Source: CAMDBL01 sp964498125 (GTDB lineage: Bacteria; Pseudomonadota; Alphaproteobacteria; Rhizobiales; Hyphomicrobiaceae). From it: DNA of 64,000 nt. Positions 25,334 to 37,057 of the stretch are shown in pieces. The stretch lies in contig CAZCGE010000059.1 of the NCBI GenBank assembly GCA_964498125.1, forward strand, positions 44,068 through 108,067. Reading direction: 5' to 3'. Both the position numbers and the translations under genes were made by a program. Every line of letters starts with the position of its first letter. Position 1 is the stretch's first letter. Under the pieces are notes generated by a model. That model saw only the letters and a program-made list of their open reading frames with translations. It made no database searches and was not told the origin of the DNA.

Positions 25334-25984
25334 TCAGTCGAATGCGACCACGGTCAGCGCACGCTCGGTCTGGTCACGGCTCCAGATCGCCGGCTTGTCG
25401 GGATTGATCGCGGGACTTCGCAGCAACGTGCCTTGGCGTTTGCGATCCAGCACCAGAGAGCCGGCAGCCGTGCGCACGTGCACCTTGCCGGCGATGGCGA
25501 GCACGCCAATGCCCTCGTCGAGCGGCCCGACCCAGATATCGGTCGCCTTGACGGCGAGCGTGGTGCCGCGCGTGCGCACCACGACATGTTTATCCGCACT
25601 GCTCTTGGATGGCGTCAGCGAAAGTCGGAACGCGCCAGACGGCACCTCCAGCATGATCGTGGCGCGCTGGCGGCCATTCTCCGGCAGAAAGTCCTCGACG
25701 ACGGCTTCGGCGTTCGCGCCCAATGCCAGTCGGCTGCCGTCTGGAAACAAGATGGCGGCGCGCGAGGTCGCTCCAGTCGTGACGCGATCGCGCCGCTGCA
25801 GATCGCTCCCGAGCGCGGCTGTCATCGACACGCCGGCGCGCACGAACTCGACGTCGCCTTGTGCCCGTTCCAGAACCGCGACCGAACCTGCAGTCTGGGC
25901 GCGGCAAGGCAGGCCTTGCATGACCAGCAGCAGTACGGCCAAGCGTACCGCCGCCGCCTTCCAGGTCGTGTCGAATGGTTGCAT
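25334..25984 (-). CDS. FecR-domain protein, exported
   Basis: A 216-residue protein with an N-terminal signal peptide (VRLAVLLLVMQGLPCRAQ) and a FecR domain: DLQRRDRVTTGATSRAAILFPDGSRLALG at about residues 63-92, then FRLSLTPSKSSADKHVVVRTRG. In iron signalling FecR spans the membrane, but many proteobacterial relatives like this one are secreted and stand alone, with no sigma factor or receptor nearby. The start at 25984 has a GAGG site five bases upstream; 26020 is the longer alternative. Confidence 0.78.
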   Translation of the reverse strand: MQPFDTTWKAAAVRLAVLLLVMQGLPCRAQTAGSVAVLERAQGDVEFVRAGVSMTAALGSDLQRRDRVTTGATSRAAILFPDGSRLALGANAEAVVEDFLPENGRQRATIMLEVPSGAFRLSLTPSKSSADKHVVVRTRGTTLAVKATDIWVGPLDEGIGVLAIAGKVHVRTAAGSLVLDRKRQGTLLRSPAINPDKPAIWSRDQTERALTVVAFD

Positions 25985-26207
25985 GGCGTCCTCGATGATC
26001 GGCTCGCGTCGGCGAGCCATTCCAGGCCACGCACCTCCTTCTGCCCCGATTGATCATTGATCCAGGGCAATTGGGCCGGATATATGTCCAGCCGGTTGCA
26101 TCGGCGGATTGAGGTCGGGACACTGCAAGGCCCATTGCATTGTGTGGTTCACACCATGCTATAAGCGGCGCCAGAAAGCTGGCGGCAGCGCCGCTGGCAG
26201 GGAAATC

Positions 26208-26293
26208 GTGGGCGTGGTGGAACTGGTAGACACGCCAGATTTAGGTTCTGGTGGCCTCGCGCCGTGGGGGTTCAAGTCCCTCCGCCCGCACCA
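26208..26293 (+). tRNA. tRNA-Leu (anticodon UAG)
   Basis: An 86-nt cloverleaf read by eye. The acceptor stem GTGGGCG pairs with CGCCCGC, with one G-T pair, and discriminator A and CCA are encoded. The anticodon stem CCAGA/TCTGG closes the loop TTTAGGT, giving anticodon TAG at 26242-26244. A long variable arm and the T-loop TTCAAGT follow. The long variable arm is expected for leucine. It reads CUA-type leucine codons, which are rare in GC-rich genomes. It lies just upstream of the trigger factor gene, a common tRNA-Leu position in alphaproteobacteria. Confidence 0.95.
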
Positions 26294-26416
26294 TAAAACG
26301 ATAGGTTCCGGCCGGGGAACCGTGGCACTTTCGGCAGTCGCGTCGGCGGCGCGCGGACCATGGGCCGCCGCAGAGACACTTGGGTCTGGAACATCGAACG
26401 CAGGTCTGGAAGGCGT

Positions 26417-27769
26417 ATGCAAGTCACAGAAACGGAAACGGACGGCTTGAAGCGGAAGCTCAAGATCGTGGTGCCCGCGGGCGAAATTGGCTCGCGCTTC
26501 AGCGAGCGCCTGGACCAAGTCAAGGATCAGGTGCAGCTCAAGGGCTTCCGGCGCGGCAAGGTGCCGCTGGGGCACTTGCGCAAGCTTTATGGCCGTTCGC
26601 TGATGGCCGAGGTGCTGCAGGCGACGGTCGAGGAGACCAGCCGCAAGGCTTTGACTGACCGCGACGAGCGGCCGGCCATGCAGCCCAAGATCGAGTTGCC
26701 GGAAAACGCGGACGAGGTCGAGAAGGTGCTGGCTGGCCAGTCCGATCTCGCGTTTGACATGTCCTTCGAAGTGTTGCCGAAATTCGATTTGGTCGAATTC
26801 TCGACATTGAAGCTCGAGCGCTTGTCGGCCGATGTCGACGATGAGCCGGTCGACAAGGCGATCGTAACCCTCGCCGAACGCAACACGACGTTCGAGGTCG
26901 AGGACGGCCGTGAGGCAGGCGATGGCGATCGATTGACGATCGATTTTGTCGGCAAGATCGGTGGCGAGGGTTTCGAAGGTGGCAAAGGCGATGGGGTCCA
27001 GCTGGTGATCGGCCAGGGCGGCTTCATTCCCGGCTTCGAGGACGGCGTGAAGAGCGCCAAGGCCGGCGACCAACGGCTGATCAAGGCCACATTCCCGGCG
27101 GCGTATCCGGTGGCGGAGCTGGCTGGCAAGGAGGCCGAGTTCGACGTTACGGTCAAGGACGTGAGCAAGCCGGTGAAACCGGCCATTGACGACGCTTTCG
27201 CCGCCACGCTCGGCGCAGCGGATCTGGCAAAACTCAAGGAAATGGTGCGCGGGCAGATCGCGCGTGAATATGAACAGGTCTCGCGCGCCAAACTGAAGCG
27301 CGAGATGCTGGATCAACTCGAAAAGGCACACGATTTTGCGCTGCCGCCGTCGCTGGTCGAGGGCGAATTCGAGGGCGTCTGGCGGCAGGTGACGACGGAG
27401 CTGGAGCGCTCGGGCAAGACCTTCGCCGACGAGGGCAAGACCGAGGAAAGTGCGCGCGATGAGTTTCGCAAGCTCGCGGCGCGCCGCGTCAAGCTCGGCC
27501 TGGTGATCGGCGAGATCGGCGAGCGGCACAAGATCGAAGTGACCGAGGACGAGCTGCGCCGGGCCTTGATCGAGCGCGCGCGGCGCTATCCCGGCCAGGA
27601 ACGCTTCGTTTACGAGTATTTCGAGAAGACACCAGGGGCGGTCAATGAGCTCAGGGTGCCGATCTTCGAAGACAAGGTGGTCGATTTCGTCGCTGAGCTT
27701 GCCAAGCCGGCGGAGCGCAAGGTTTCGCGCGAAGACTTGCTCAAACCGATCCAGGGCGAGGATGCGTGA
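26417..27769 (+). CDS. tig: Trigger factor
   Basis: A 450-residue ribosome-bound chaperone and peptidyl-prolyl isomerase that meets nascent chains at the exit tunnel. The ribosome-docking signature is QLKGFRRGKVPLGHLRKLYG near residues 38-57. The FKBP-type isomerase domain (about 155-250) contains DGDRLTIDFVGKIGGEGFEGG and GFIPGFEDGV. The C-terminal substrate-binding arms are alpha-helical. The ATG at 26417 gives the normal N-terminus MQVTETETDGLKRKL. It heads the tig-clpP-clpX-lon order that is conserved across many proteobacteria. Confidence 0.96.
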   Translation: MQVTETETDGLKRKLKIVVPAGEIGSRFSERLDQVKDQVQLKGFRRGKVPLGHLRKLYGRSLMAEVLQATVEETSRKALTDRDERPAMQPKIELPENADEVEKVLAGQSDLAFDMSFEVLPKFDLVEFSTLKLERLSADVDDEPVDKAIVTLAERNTTFEVEDGREAGDGDRLTIDFVGKIGGEGFEGGKGDGVQLVIGQGGFIPGFEDGVKSAKAGDQRLIKATFPAAYPVAELAGKEAEFDVTVKDVSKPVKPAIDDAFAATLGAADLAKLKEMVRGQIAREYEQVSRAKLKREMLDQLEKAHDFALPPSLVEGEFEGVWRQVTTELERSGKTFADEGKTEESARDEFRKLAARRVKLGLVIGEIGERHKIEVTEDELRRALIERARRYPGQERFVYEYFEKTPGAVNELRVPIFEDKVVDFVAELAKPAERKVSREDLLKPIQGEDA

Positions 27770-27943
27770 TCGACGCACGGGATAATGCGGACACTACCCT
27801 TGAAACTGCGTCGGCAAATGTCGAACTAGTGCAGGCTCGGACGGTCGATTCGACACCGGTCCCGCATTAACCAGCTTGGCGGCATCGCTCCGTGCGGTGC
27901 CGCGACAGGTCCACACAACTCCAATCGATATAGAGGCGAGACC

Positions 27944-28606
27944 ATGCGCGATCCCGTCAGCTCCCTCACTGGCTCCCTGACCGGCTCTCCTACCGGCAGC
28001 TTCTGGCCGATGGTCGTCGAGCAGACGAACCGCGGCGAGCGGGGCTATGACCTGCCGTCGCGGCTGCTGAAGGAGCGCATCATCTTTGTCACCGGGCCGA
28101 TCGAGGACACCATGGCCGCCTCGATTTGCATGCAGCTGCTGTATTGTGAATCGGAAAACCCCAAGAAAGAAATCTCGATGTATATCAACTCGCCAGGCGG
28201 GGTGGTGACATCAGGCATGGCGATTTATGACACCATGCAGTTCATCCGCTGCCCGATCGCGACACTGTGCATCGGCCAGGCGGCGTCGATGGGGTCGTTG
28301 CTGCTGTGTGCGGGCGCCAAGGACATGCGCTATGCATTGCCCAATGCCCGCATCATGGTGCATCAGCCCTCCGGTGGCTTCTCGGGCCAAGCCTCTGATA
28401 TCGAGCGGCACGCCGAGGACATTATCAAAATGAAGCGGCGTCTCAACGAGGTGTACGTCAAACACACCGGCCAGAAATACGAGATGATCGAGCGGACGCT
28501 GGACCGTGACTATTTCATGACGGCTGACCAGGCCAAGGACTACGGTATTATCGATCGGGTGCTGACGCATCGCGACGAGGCGGAAGTTTTGGGTAAGCAA
28601 ACCTGA
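27944..28606 (+). CDS. clpP: ATP-dependent Clp protease proteolytic subunit
   Basis: A 220-residue serine protease that forms the double-heptamer chamber fed by ClpX or ClpA. The catalytic triad is visible: Ser115 in GQAASMGSLLL, His140 in IMVHQPSGG, and Asp189 in TLDRDYFM. The N-terminus is odd. Where most homologues read MRDP and then PMVVEQTNRGER, here a repeat-like stretch VSSLTGSLTGSPTGSF intervenes before WPMVVEQTNRGERGYD. A GAGG site supports the ATG at 27944; translation from Met23 (28010) would remove the insert. A CTTGAAA hexamer near 27799 could be part of a heat-shock promoter, but no matching -10 was clear. Confidence 0.96.
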   Translation: MRDPVSSLTGSLTGSPTGSFWPMVVEQTNRGERGYDLPSRLLKERIIFVTGPIEDTMAASICMQLLYCESENPKKEISMYINSPGGVVTSGMAIYDTMQFIRCPIATLCIGQAASMGSLLLCAGAKDMRYALPNARIMVHQPSGGFSGQASDIERHAEDIIKMKRRLNEVYVKHTGQKYEMIERTLDRDYFMTADQAKDYGIIDRVLTHRDEAEVLGKQT

Positions 28607-29107
28607 GGATTATGTCTGGCGACGCAGCGCGGCACATCAACCGGCATCCTTTCTGCATCCCGATCCTCAAGACGGTATCGTGTCGGGACCTCGACCTTAA
28701 ATCCGACGTTCTGCCCGCCCGTTGACATCGCTTGGGCCCCAATTGTGACACGAAACTGCGGGAGGCTAGGGATATGTGTGGCTTTTTCGCATCAGCGATA
28801 CGGCATGCTGAGGCAGAAACTCCTCAGCTGTGCAGCAAAAGGGGCTCGCTGCCTTGGCGAGGCGTATTGAATCCATCAATCGATCCTTGATCTTGTCGAC
28901 GACGGCATGCTCAGATTGAGGGAAGGGTTCACCGCTTCGTGAGATAATCGTCCGGAACGTACCCGGTCGGACCTTGTCTTACGGCCGAGTTGACGTGGCA
29001 ACGGAGCATGCCGGCAAGGCCCTTGGCGGTCGCAGCCGGACTATCGCGGTCGAATGCTGCCGGCGCACCAAAGCCGGGGCACGTGCAATCGAGGGTGAGA
29101 TATTCGA
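28607..29107. other. clpP-clpX intergenic region
   Basis: A 501-bp gap, longer than usual between these genes. No plausible gene was found. It contains a TTGACA hexamer at 28722-28727 with a poor -10 (GTGACA, 17-bp spacing), which may mark a separate clpX promoter. Confidence 0.4.
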
Positions 29108-30367
29108 ATGGCAGGCCAAGAGAAAAACACCCTGTATTGCTCCTTCTGCGGCAAGAGCCAGCACGAGGTGCGCAAGCTCATCGCCGGCCCGACGGTGTTC
29201 ATCTGCGATGAATGCGTCGAGTTGTGCATGGATATCATCCGCGAGGAGAATAAGAACACGCTCGTCAAGTCGCGTGACGGCGTTCCCTCCCCCAGCGAAA
29301 TTTGCACCGTCCTCGACAACTATGTGATCGGTCAGGAGCATGCCAAGCGCGTGCTGTCGGTGGCCGTGCACAACCACTACAAACGGCTCAATCACGCGGC
29401 GAAGAACAACGACGTCGAGCTGGCCAAGTCCAATATCCTCCTCGTCGGCCCGACTGGCTGCGGCAAGACCTTGCTGGCGCAGACACTGGCCCGCATCCTC
29501 GACGTGCCGTTCACCATGGCCGACGCGACGACGCTGACCGAAGCCGGCTATGTCGGCGAGGACGTCGAGAACATCATCCTGAAGTTGCTGCAGAACGCGG
29601 ATTACAACGTCGAGCGGGCGCAGCGCGGCATCGTCTATATCGACGAGGTCGACAAAATTTCGCGCAAGTCCGACAATCCGTCCATCACCCGCGACGTATC
29701 CGGCGAGGGCGTGCAGCAGGCGCTGCTGAAGATCATGGAGGGCACGGTCGCCTCGGTGCCGCCGCAGGGCGGGCGCAAACATCCCCAGCAGGAGTTCCTG
29801 CAGGTCGACACCACCAACATTCTGTTTATCTGCGGCGGCGCGTTCGCCGGCCTCGAGAAGATCATCTCGCGGCGCGGCCGCGGATCCTCGATCGGGTTCG
29901 GCGCCAAGGTGACCGGTCCCGACGAGCGCCGCACGGGCGACATCCTGCGCGAGGTCGAGCCCGAGGATCTGCTGAAATTCGGGCTAATTCCGGAGTTCAT
30001 CGGGCGGCTGCCCGTGATCGCGACGCTGCTCGACCTGGACGAACCGGCGCTGGTGCAAATCCTGACCGAGCCGAAGAACGCGCTCGTCAAGCAATACCAG
30101 CGTCTGTTCGAGATGGAGGACGTGCGTCTGACCATCACGGGCGAGGCGCTGAAGGCCATTGCGCGCAAGGCGATCGAGCGCAAGACCGGTGCCCGCGGTC
30201 TGCGGTCGATCATGGAATCGATCCTGCTCGACATGATGTTCGAGCTGCCGAACCTGAAGGGCGTTGAAGAAGTCGTGGTCGGTCCGGAAGTGGTCGAGGG
30301 CAGCGCCAAGCCACTGAGGATCTATTCCGACCGCGGCGAGGAGAAAGGCACCTCCACCGCGTCATGA
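29108..30367 (+). CDS. clpX: Clp protease ATP-binding subunit ClpX
   Basis: A 419-residue AAA+ unfoldase that recognises tagged substrates and threads them into ClpP. The N-terminal zinc-binding domain uses Cys11, Cys14, Cys33 and Cys36 (CSFC and CDEC). Walker A is GPTGCGKTLLAQ near residue 114, Walker B IVYIDEVDKIS near 175, and the RGRGSSIGFGAKV region carries pore-loop neighbours. The C-terminal domain includes KTGARGLRSIMESILLDMMFELP with sensor-2 arginine. Length is typical. It is co-directional with clpP but 501 bp away, so it may have its own promoter. Confidence 0.97.
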   Translation: MAGQEKNTLYCSFCGKSQHEVRKLIAGPTVFICDECVELCMDIIREENKNTLVKSRDGVPSPSEICTVLDNYVIGQEHAKRVLSVAVHNHYKRLNHAAKNNDVELAKSNILLVGPTGCGKTLLAQTLARILDVPFTMADATTLTEAGYVGEDVENIILKLLQNADYNVERAQRGIVYIDEVDKISRKSDNPSITRDVSGEGVQQALLKIMEGTVASVPPQGGRKHPQQEFLQVDTTNILFICGGAFAGLEKIISRRGRGSSIGFGAKVTGPDERRTGDILREVEPEDLLKFGLIPEFIGRLPVIATLLDLDEPALVQILTEPKNALVKQYQRLFEMEDVRLTITGEALKAIARKAIERKTGARGLRSIMESILLDMMFELPNLKGVEEVVVGPEVVEGSAKPLRIYSDRGEEKGTSTAS

Positions 30368-30698
30368 GGCCGCATACGCGAGGGGACAGGTCGCGGCCGA
30401 CTTGAAGCTGGTTGCCGATGAACTGTTCGCCACGACCCTGACACACGGCATTTCTATCTAGCCTTGATTGGTGTGCTGGGCCCCACCAAGTATTGATGGA
30501 GAGCAAAAGGCCGGTTCGGATTGTGCCTTAGTTTGCCTGATGTCCCGGTCGCGATGTCGAGATACCCGGTTGTTGCCTATGATCCAGCATCGCTTGAAGA
30601 CAAGGATGCGGGGCGCGAAGGCAGCGAACCGGATGTGAGGCCCGAGGTGGGGGCCGCGGCGGACCGCTGCGGGCCGACTTCAGCAGATGGAAGGCGTC
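30368..30698. other. clpX-lon intergenic region
   Basis: A 331-bp gap without a credible gene. A 6-bp GGCCGC/GCGGCC stem just after the clpX stop may act as a weak terminator. A CTTGATT near 30463 followed by TATTGAT about 25 bases later is suggestive of a heat-shock promoter for lon but does not match the consensus well enough to call. Confidence 0.35.
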
Positions 30699-33122
<2,424 letters not shown>

Positions 33123-33185
33123 AGCCGGCAGGCGAAATGAAAATGTGGTGCGCCAACTGAGCAAGCGCGTCTCGAGTCCGGATCG

Positions 33186-33221
33186 ACAGAACCCGCGACC
33201 GGCATCGGTCGCGGGTTCTGT
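33186..33221 (+). terminator. Strong hairpin terminator after lon
   Basis: ACAGAACCCGCGACC and GGTCGCGGGTTCTGT form a perfect 15-bp stem around a six-base loop, 63 bp after the lon stop codon, with a short TGTGTG tail. It separates lon from hupB. Confidence 0.85.
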
Positions 33222-33418
33222 GTGTGCGGTCGCCGGCGCGCAGCTCGATTTTCCCCTGATTTTTCGGGCTAATTCGCCAGTTTTACCTCTTGACGCCCGA
33301 AAGCAATAGGCGTTGTCTGCGGGCTCTGTTGCTGATGCAGCAGTCCAACCAGCGGCTCGAGCGTGAGGAGATGCGCGCGATCGAGTCAGACAGATCTGTA
33401 GTCAGAGGAATTATAGTC

Positions 33419-33691
33419 ATGAGCAAAAAGGACCTGATCGACGCCGTCGCCAAGGAATGCGAACTCACCAAGGAGAAGGCCGGCGTGGCTGTCGAAACTG
33501 TGCTCGAGCACATCAAGCTGACGATGAAGAAGGGCGAGGAGGTTCGCATTCCGGATTTCGGCACCTTCAAGGTCGTCAAGCGCAAGGCGCGTGACGGACG
33601 CAACCCCGCGACCGGCGCCACGATCAAGATTCCGGCCGCGAAAGTGCCGAAGTTCACACCCTCCAAGGGATTGAAAGAAATCGTCAATTGA
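33419..33691 (+). CDS. hupB: DNA-binding protein HU
   Basis: A 90-residue HU-family nucleoid protein that bends and compacts DNA as a dimer. It begins MSKKDLIDAVAKECELTKEKA and carries the arm motif RIPDFGTFKVVKRKARDGRNPATG, with the invariant proline-containing NPATG in the DNA-intercalating beta arm. An AGAGGA site precedes the ATG at 33419. The position directly after lon is standard in proteobacteria. Confidence 0.96.
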   Translation: MSKKDLIDAVAKECELTKEKAGVAVETVLEHIKLTMKKGEEVRIPDFGTFKVVKRKARDGRNPATGATIKIPAAKVPKFTPSKGLKEIVN

Positions 33692-34009
33692 GCCGGCGAT
33701 GATCCCCGCTTGATTTGTCGCGGGCCATCAAGAGACAAGCCGAACAGCGTCGGCGCTCCATGTGGGGCGCCGATCGTGTTTCGAGGCCAGCCGCCGCCAG
33801 CATGACGTTTTGTCGCCGCGGCCGGCGTTTCTGCCTTGTCAACGTGCGATCGGGCGTCTATCAACCCCACCTATCACACACGCGCGCCCTCGCGCCGACC
33901 GGGACAGAAAATCCCCGGACGCCGCTCCGGTGGGCTGGCTCCAGACACGTCTGGAAACGGCCTATGTCGAAGGCACGCGGCGGATCAACCGGAAAAGGAT
34001 GCAAAGACC
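33692..34009. other. hupB-rpsB intergenic region
   Basis: A 318-bp gap. A short CCCGC/GCGGG stem lies about 10 bases after the hupB stop and could be a weak terminator. The remainder should hold the promoter of the rpsB operon, but no clear promoter sequence, tRNA or small gene was identified. Confidence 0.4.
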
Positions 34010-35011
34010 ATGGCGCTTCCCGCCTTCAATATGCGTTTGCTCTTGGAAGCTGGCGTTCACTTCGGCCATCAGAGCCATCGCTGGAATCCGAAGATGTCGC
34101 CGTTCATCTTCGGCACGCGCAATAAGATCCATATCATCGACCTGGCGCAGACCGTGCCGCTGCTGCACCAGGCGCTGGTGAAGATTTCCGATACGGTGGC
34201 CAATGGCGGTCGCGTGCTGTTCGTTGGCACGAAGCGGCAGGCGGCCGACGGCATCGCCGAAGGCGCCAAGCGCTCGGCTCAGTATTTCATGAACCATCGC
34301 TGGCTCGGCGGCACGCTGACCAACTGGAAGACGATTTCCCAGTCTATCCGCCGTCTGCGGCAGTTCGACGACGTCCTGGCCGATCCGCAGGGCCGCACGA
34401 AAAAAGAGATCCTCAACATCACGCGCGAGCGCGACAAGCTCCACCAGTCGCTTGGCGGCATCAAGGACATGGGCGGCCTGCCCGACCTGCTGTTCGTCAT
34501 CGACACCAATAAGGAGCAGATCGCCATACAGGAGGCGCGCAAGCTCGGTATCCCGATCGTGGCGGTCGTCGATACCAATTGCGATCCCGACGGCATCGAC
34601 TTCCCCGTTCCCGGCAACGATGATGCCGGGCGTGCCATCACGCTCTACTGCGATCTGATTGCGCGTGCCGCCCTTGACGGGTTGGAGCGCGGCCAGGCCT
34701 CGAGTGGCGTGGACATCGGCGCGTCCGACAAGCCGCCGGCCGATGCCGTTCCCGTCGAAGCCGTCAAGGTCACCTTCAAGGGCATCGCCGCGCCGCGCGG
34801 CGAGGCCGACGATCTCAAGCGCATCACAGGCGTCGATGCGAAATTGGAACAGCGCCTCAACGACGCTGGTGTTTTCCATTTTTGGCAGCTTGCCGACTTG
34901 GATGCCGACCATATTGGCGCCCTCGACCGACAGCTGCGGCTCAGGGGCCAGTCGCAGAAAGAAGACTGGGTCGCACAAGCCAAGAAGCTGGTGGACGCGG
35001 CGACGGTCTAA
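34010..35011 (+). CDS. rpsB: 30S ribosomal protein S2 with C-terminal extension
   Basis: A 333-residue S2, part of the small-subunit body and needed for S1 binding. The core begins MALPAFNMRLLLEAGVHFGHQ and has NHRWLGGTLTNWKTI and FVIDTNKEQIAIQEA. Typical S2 ends near residue 240-260. Here a further 75 residues include a helix-hairpin-helix-like module, DDLKRITGVDAKLEQRLNDAG and LDADHIGALDRQLRL, an extension seen in other alphaproteobacterial S2 proteins. The start at 34010 follows an AAAGGAT site. Confidence 0.96.
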   Translation: MALPAFNMRLLLEAGVHFGHQSHRWNPKMSPFIFGTRNKIHIIDLAQTVPLLHQALVKISDTVANGGRVLFVGTKRQAADGIAEGAKRSAQYFMNHRWLGGTLTNWKTISQSIRRLRQFDDVLADPQGRTKKEILNITRERDKLHQSLGGIKDMGGLPDLLFVIDTNKEQIAIQEARKLGIPIVAVVDTNCDPDGIDFPVPGNDDAGRAITLYCDLIARAALDGLERGQASSGVDIGASDKPPADAVPVEAVKVTFKGIAAPRGEADDLKRITGVDAKLEQRLNDAGVFHFWQLADLDADHIGALDRQLRLRGQSQKEDWVAQAKKLVDAATV

Positions 35012-35085
35012 TTCTTCCCCACCTACAACGCCGAAGGATCGTGCGGCGCGGGGGCAGACCCTCGACAACTGCGCTCGCACATAAG

Positions 35086-35114
35086 GCGCGCACCCCGGCG
35101 TCGGGTGTGCGCGC
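35086..35114 (+). promoter_or_regulatory. rpsB-tsf intercistronic stem-loop
   Basis: GCGCGCAC plus CCC pairs with GGG(T)GTGCGCGC across a short loop, with one bulge. It sits 44 bp before the tsf ATG. It may attenuate or process the rpsB-tsf message, giving the two proteins different levels. Confidence 0.5.
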
Positions 35115-35158
35115 TGCATCCCCGATACGACGCCAGCAACAGCGAAAAGAGAGCCGAA

Positions 35159-36100
35159 ATGACAACCATCACCGCAAGCATGGTTAAGGAGCTTCGCGAC
35201 AAGACCGGCGCAGGCATGATGGATTGCAAATCCGCCCTGACCGAGAATGGCGGCGACATGGAAGCGTCGGTTGATTGGCTGCGCAAGAAGGGCCTGTCGA
35301 AGGCTGCCAAAAAGGCCGGCCGCATTGCCGCGGAGGGCCTGATCGGCGTCACATCCGCAGGTCGGCTGGGTGCGGTGGTCGAGGTCAACTCCGAGACCGA
35401 CTTCGTTGCTCGCAACGATCAGTTCCAGACCATGGTGACCGACATCACCTCGCTGTCGCCCAAGGTCGCCGGCGATCTCGCCAAGCTGCTGGCCATGTCC
35501 TATCCGGGCAAGTCGGCGACGGTCGCTGACCACGTCAAGGACATGGTGGCGACGATCGGCGAGAACATGAGCGTGCGCCGCACCGCGACGGTCTCGGTCG
35601 GTGAAGGCGTCGTGGCCGATTACGTGCACAACAAGGCGGCAGCCGGCCTGGGCAAGATCGGCGTGTTGGTGGCGCTCGAAAGCAAGGGAGCAGCCGACAA
35701 ACTGACCGAGCTAGGCCGCCAACTGGCGATGCATATCGCGGCGGCCAATCCCCTGGCGGTCAGTGCCGATGAGATCGACAAGGCCGCCATCGAACGCGAG
35801 CGGGCGATCTATGTCGAGCAGGCCAAGGCGGCCGGCAAGTCACAAGAAATCGCCGAGAAGATGGTGGAAGGCCGGCTGCGCAAGGAGTTCTTCGAGCAGG
35901 TCGTGCTGACGCAGCAGACGTTCCTCGGCGCCGGCGGCGATGGCAAGCAGACCGTCGGCCAGTTCATCAAGATGTCGGAGAAGGACATCGGCGCGCCGAT
36001 CCAGATCAAGACTTTCGTGCGCTATGCGCTGGGCGAAGGCATCGAGAAGAAGGACGAGGACTTTGCCGAGGAAGTGCGCAAAGCCGCCAGCGGCACCTAA
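35159..36100 (+). CDS. tsf: Elongation factor Ts
   Basis: A 313-residue guanine-nucleotide exchange factor that recycles EF-Tu from its GDP form. The N-terminal UBA-like domain reads MVKELRDKTGAGMMDCKSAL. The conserved core motif is VEVNSETDFVARNDQF near residues 76-91. Further stretches are AMHIAAANPLAV and the C-terminal GQFIKMSEKDIGAPIQIKTF. Start 35159 gives the canonical N-terminus. It lies between rpsB and pyrH, as in most bacteria. Confidence 0.97.
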   Translation: MTTITASMVKELRDKTGAGMMDCKSALTENGGDMEASVDWLRKKGLSKAAKKAGRIAAEGLIGVTSAGRLGAVVEVNSETDFVARNDQFQTMVTDITSLSPKVAGDLAKLLAMSYPGKSATVADHVKDMVATIGENMSVRRTATVSVGEGVVADYVHNKAAAGLGKIGVLVALESKGAADKLTELGRQLAMHIAAANPLAVSADEIDKAAIERERAIYVEQAKAAGKSQEIAEKMVEGRLRKEFFEQVVLTQQTFLGAGGDGKQTVGQFIKMSEKDIGAPIQIKTFVRYALGEGIEKKDEDFAEEVRKAASGT

Positions 36101-36207
36101 CTGGCGACTCGGCAGGCAAATAGGCTAGGTTCAGGCGGCCGGTTGCCATTCGTGACCGGCCGCAGATGTCTCTGGCGAATGCGCGCCAGGGTTGGAGGAC
36201 GCGAGCC

Positions 36208-36948
36208 ATGGCGACAGGCGGTATAGGTGCGGGTCTCCGCTTCAATCGACTTCTCTTGAAGCTGTCGGGCGAGGCGCTGCTGGGCAAGGGCAGCTACGGC
36301 ATCGACATGAGCGTGCTCGAGCGGCTCGCTGGCGATGTCAAGGAAGCGCAGATTGCCGGTTGCCAGATGGCGATCGTCGTCGGCGGCGGCAACATCGTGC
36401 GCGGCATGGAGTTCGCCGCGCGCGGCATGGATCGCGCGACGGCCGACTACATGGGCATGCTCGGCACGGTCATGAATGCCCTGGCATTCCAGAATGTGCT
36501 GGAGCAGATCGGCGCCCCCGCGCGCGTCCTGTCGGCGATCCCGATGCCGACCGTGTGCGAGGCCTACGTCCGCTCCAAGGCCCTGCACCACATGGACAAG
36601 GGCCGCATCGTCATTTTCGCCGCCGGCACCGGCAATCCGTTCTTCACCACCGATACCACCGCGGCGCTGCGCGCCATCGAGATGGGGTGTGATGCCGTCG
36701 CCAAGGCGACCCAGGTCGACGGGGTCTATTCCGCCGACCCCAAGAAGGACAAGACGGCGGTGCGGTACGAGTGTTTGAGCTCTGCGCAAGTGCTGGCCCA
36801 GGATCTGCGCGTCATGGACGGGGCGGCCATTGCCCTTGCTCGCGACAACCGACTTCCGGTAATTGTGTTCTCGATCGAGGAGCCGGGCAATCTGCTGAAG
36901 ATGTTGAAGGGTGAGGCGCGCGCCACCTTGATTACCGCGGAGACCTGA
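36208..36948 (+). CDS. pyrH: UMP kinase
   Basis: A 246-residue amino-acid-kinase-family enzyme that phosphorylates UMP to UDP, with bacterial-type hexameric regulation by GTP and UTP. Signature stretches are RLLLKLSGEALLG near residue 15, AIVVGGGNIVRG near 60, DYMGMLGTVMNALA near 80, and FAAGTGNPFFTTDT near 140. A GGAGG site nine bases upstream supports the ATG at 36208. It is the third gene of the rpsB-tsf-pyrH-frr run. Confidence 0.96.
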   Translation: MATGGIGAGLRFNRLLLKLSGEALLGKGSYGIDMSVLERLAGDVKEAQIAGCQMAIVVGGGNIVRGMEFAARGMDRATADYMGMLGTVMNALAFQNVLEQIGAPARVLSAIPMPTVCEAYVRSKALHHMDKGRIVIFAAGTGNPFFTTDTTAALRAIEMGCDAVAKATQVDGVYSADPKKDKTAVRYECLSSAQVLAQDLRVMDGAAIALARDNRLPVIVFSIEEPGNLLKMLKGEARATLITAET

Positions 36949-37057
36949 CGGCTGGGGGCTGACGGCCGGCAGTGGTACCGGACGGCCGCAGCCAAGCGAA
37001 ATGCAGCGGTGCCGCGGGGGCGAATAGCAGTGAGCTTGCCAACCAGAGAGAACCGCC

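Noticed and set aside
28722..28750. Sigma-70 promoter for clpX (TTGACA)
   Set aside because: The -10 at proper spacing is GTGACA, too poor to call, and it lies over 350 bp from the gene.
33962..35629. 555-codon minus-strand frame across rpsB and tsf
   Set aside because: It spans two well-identified genes in antisense and has no recognisable domain.
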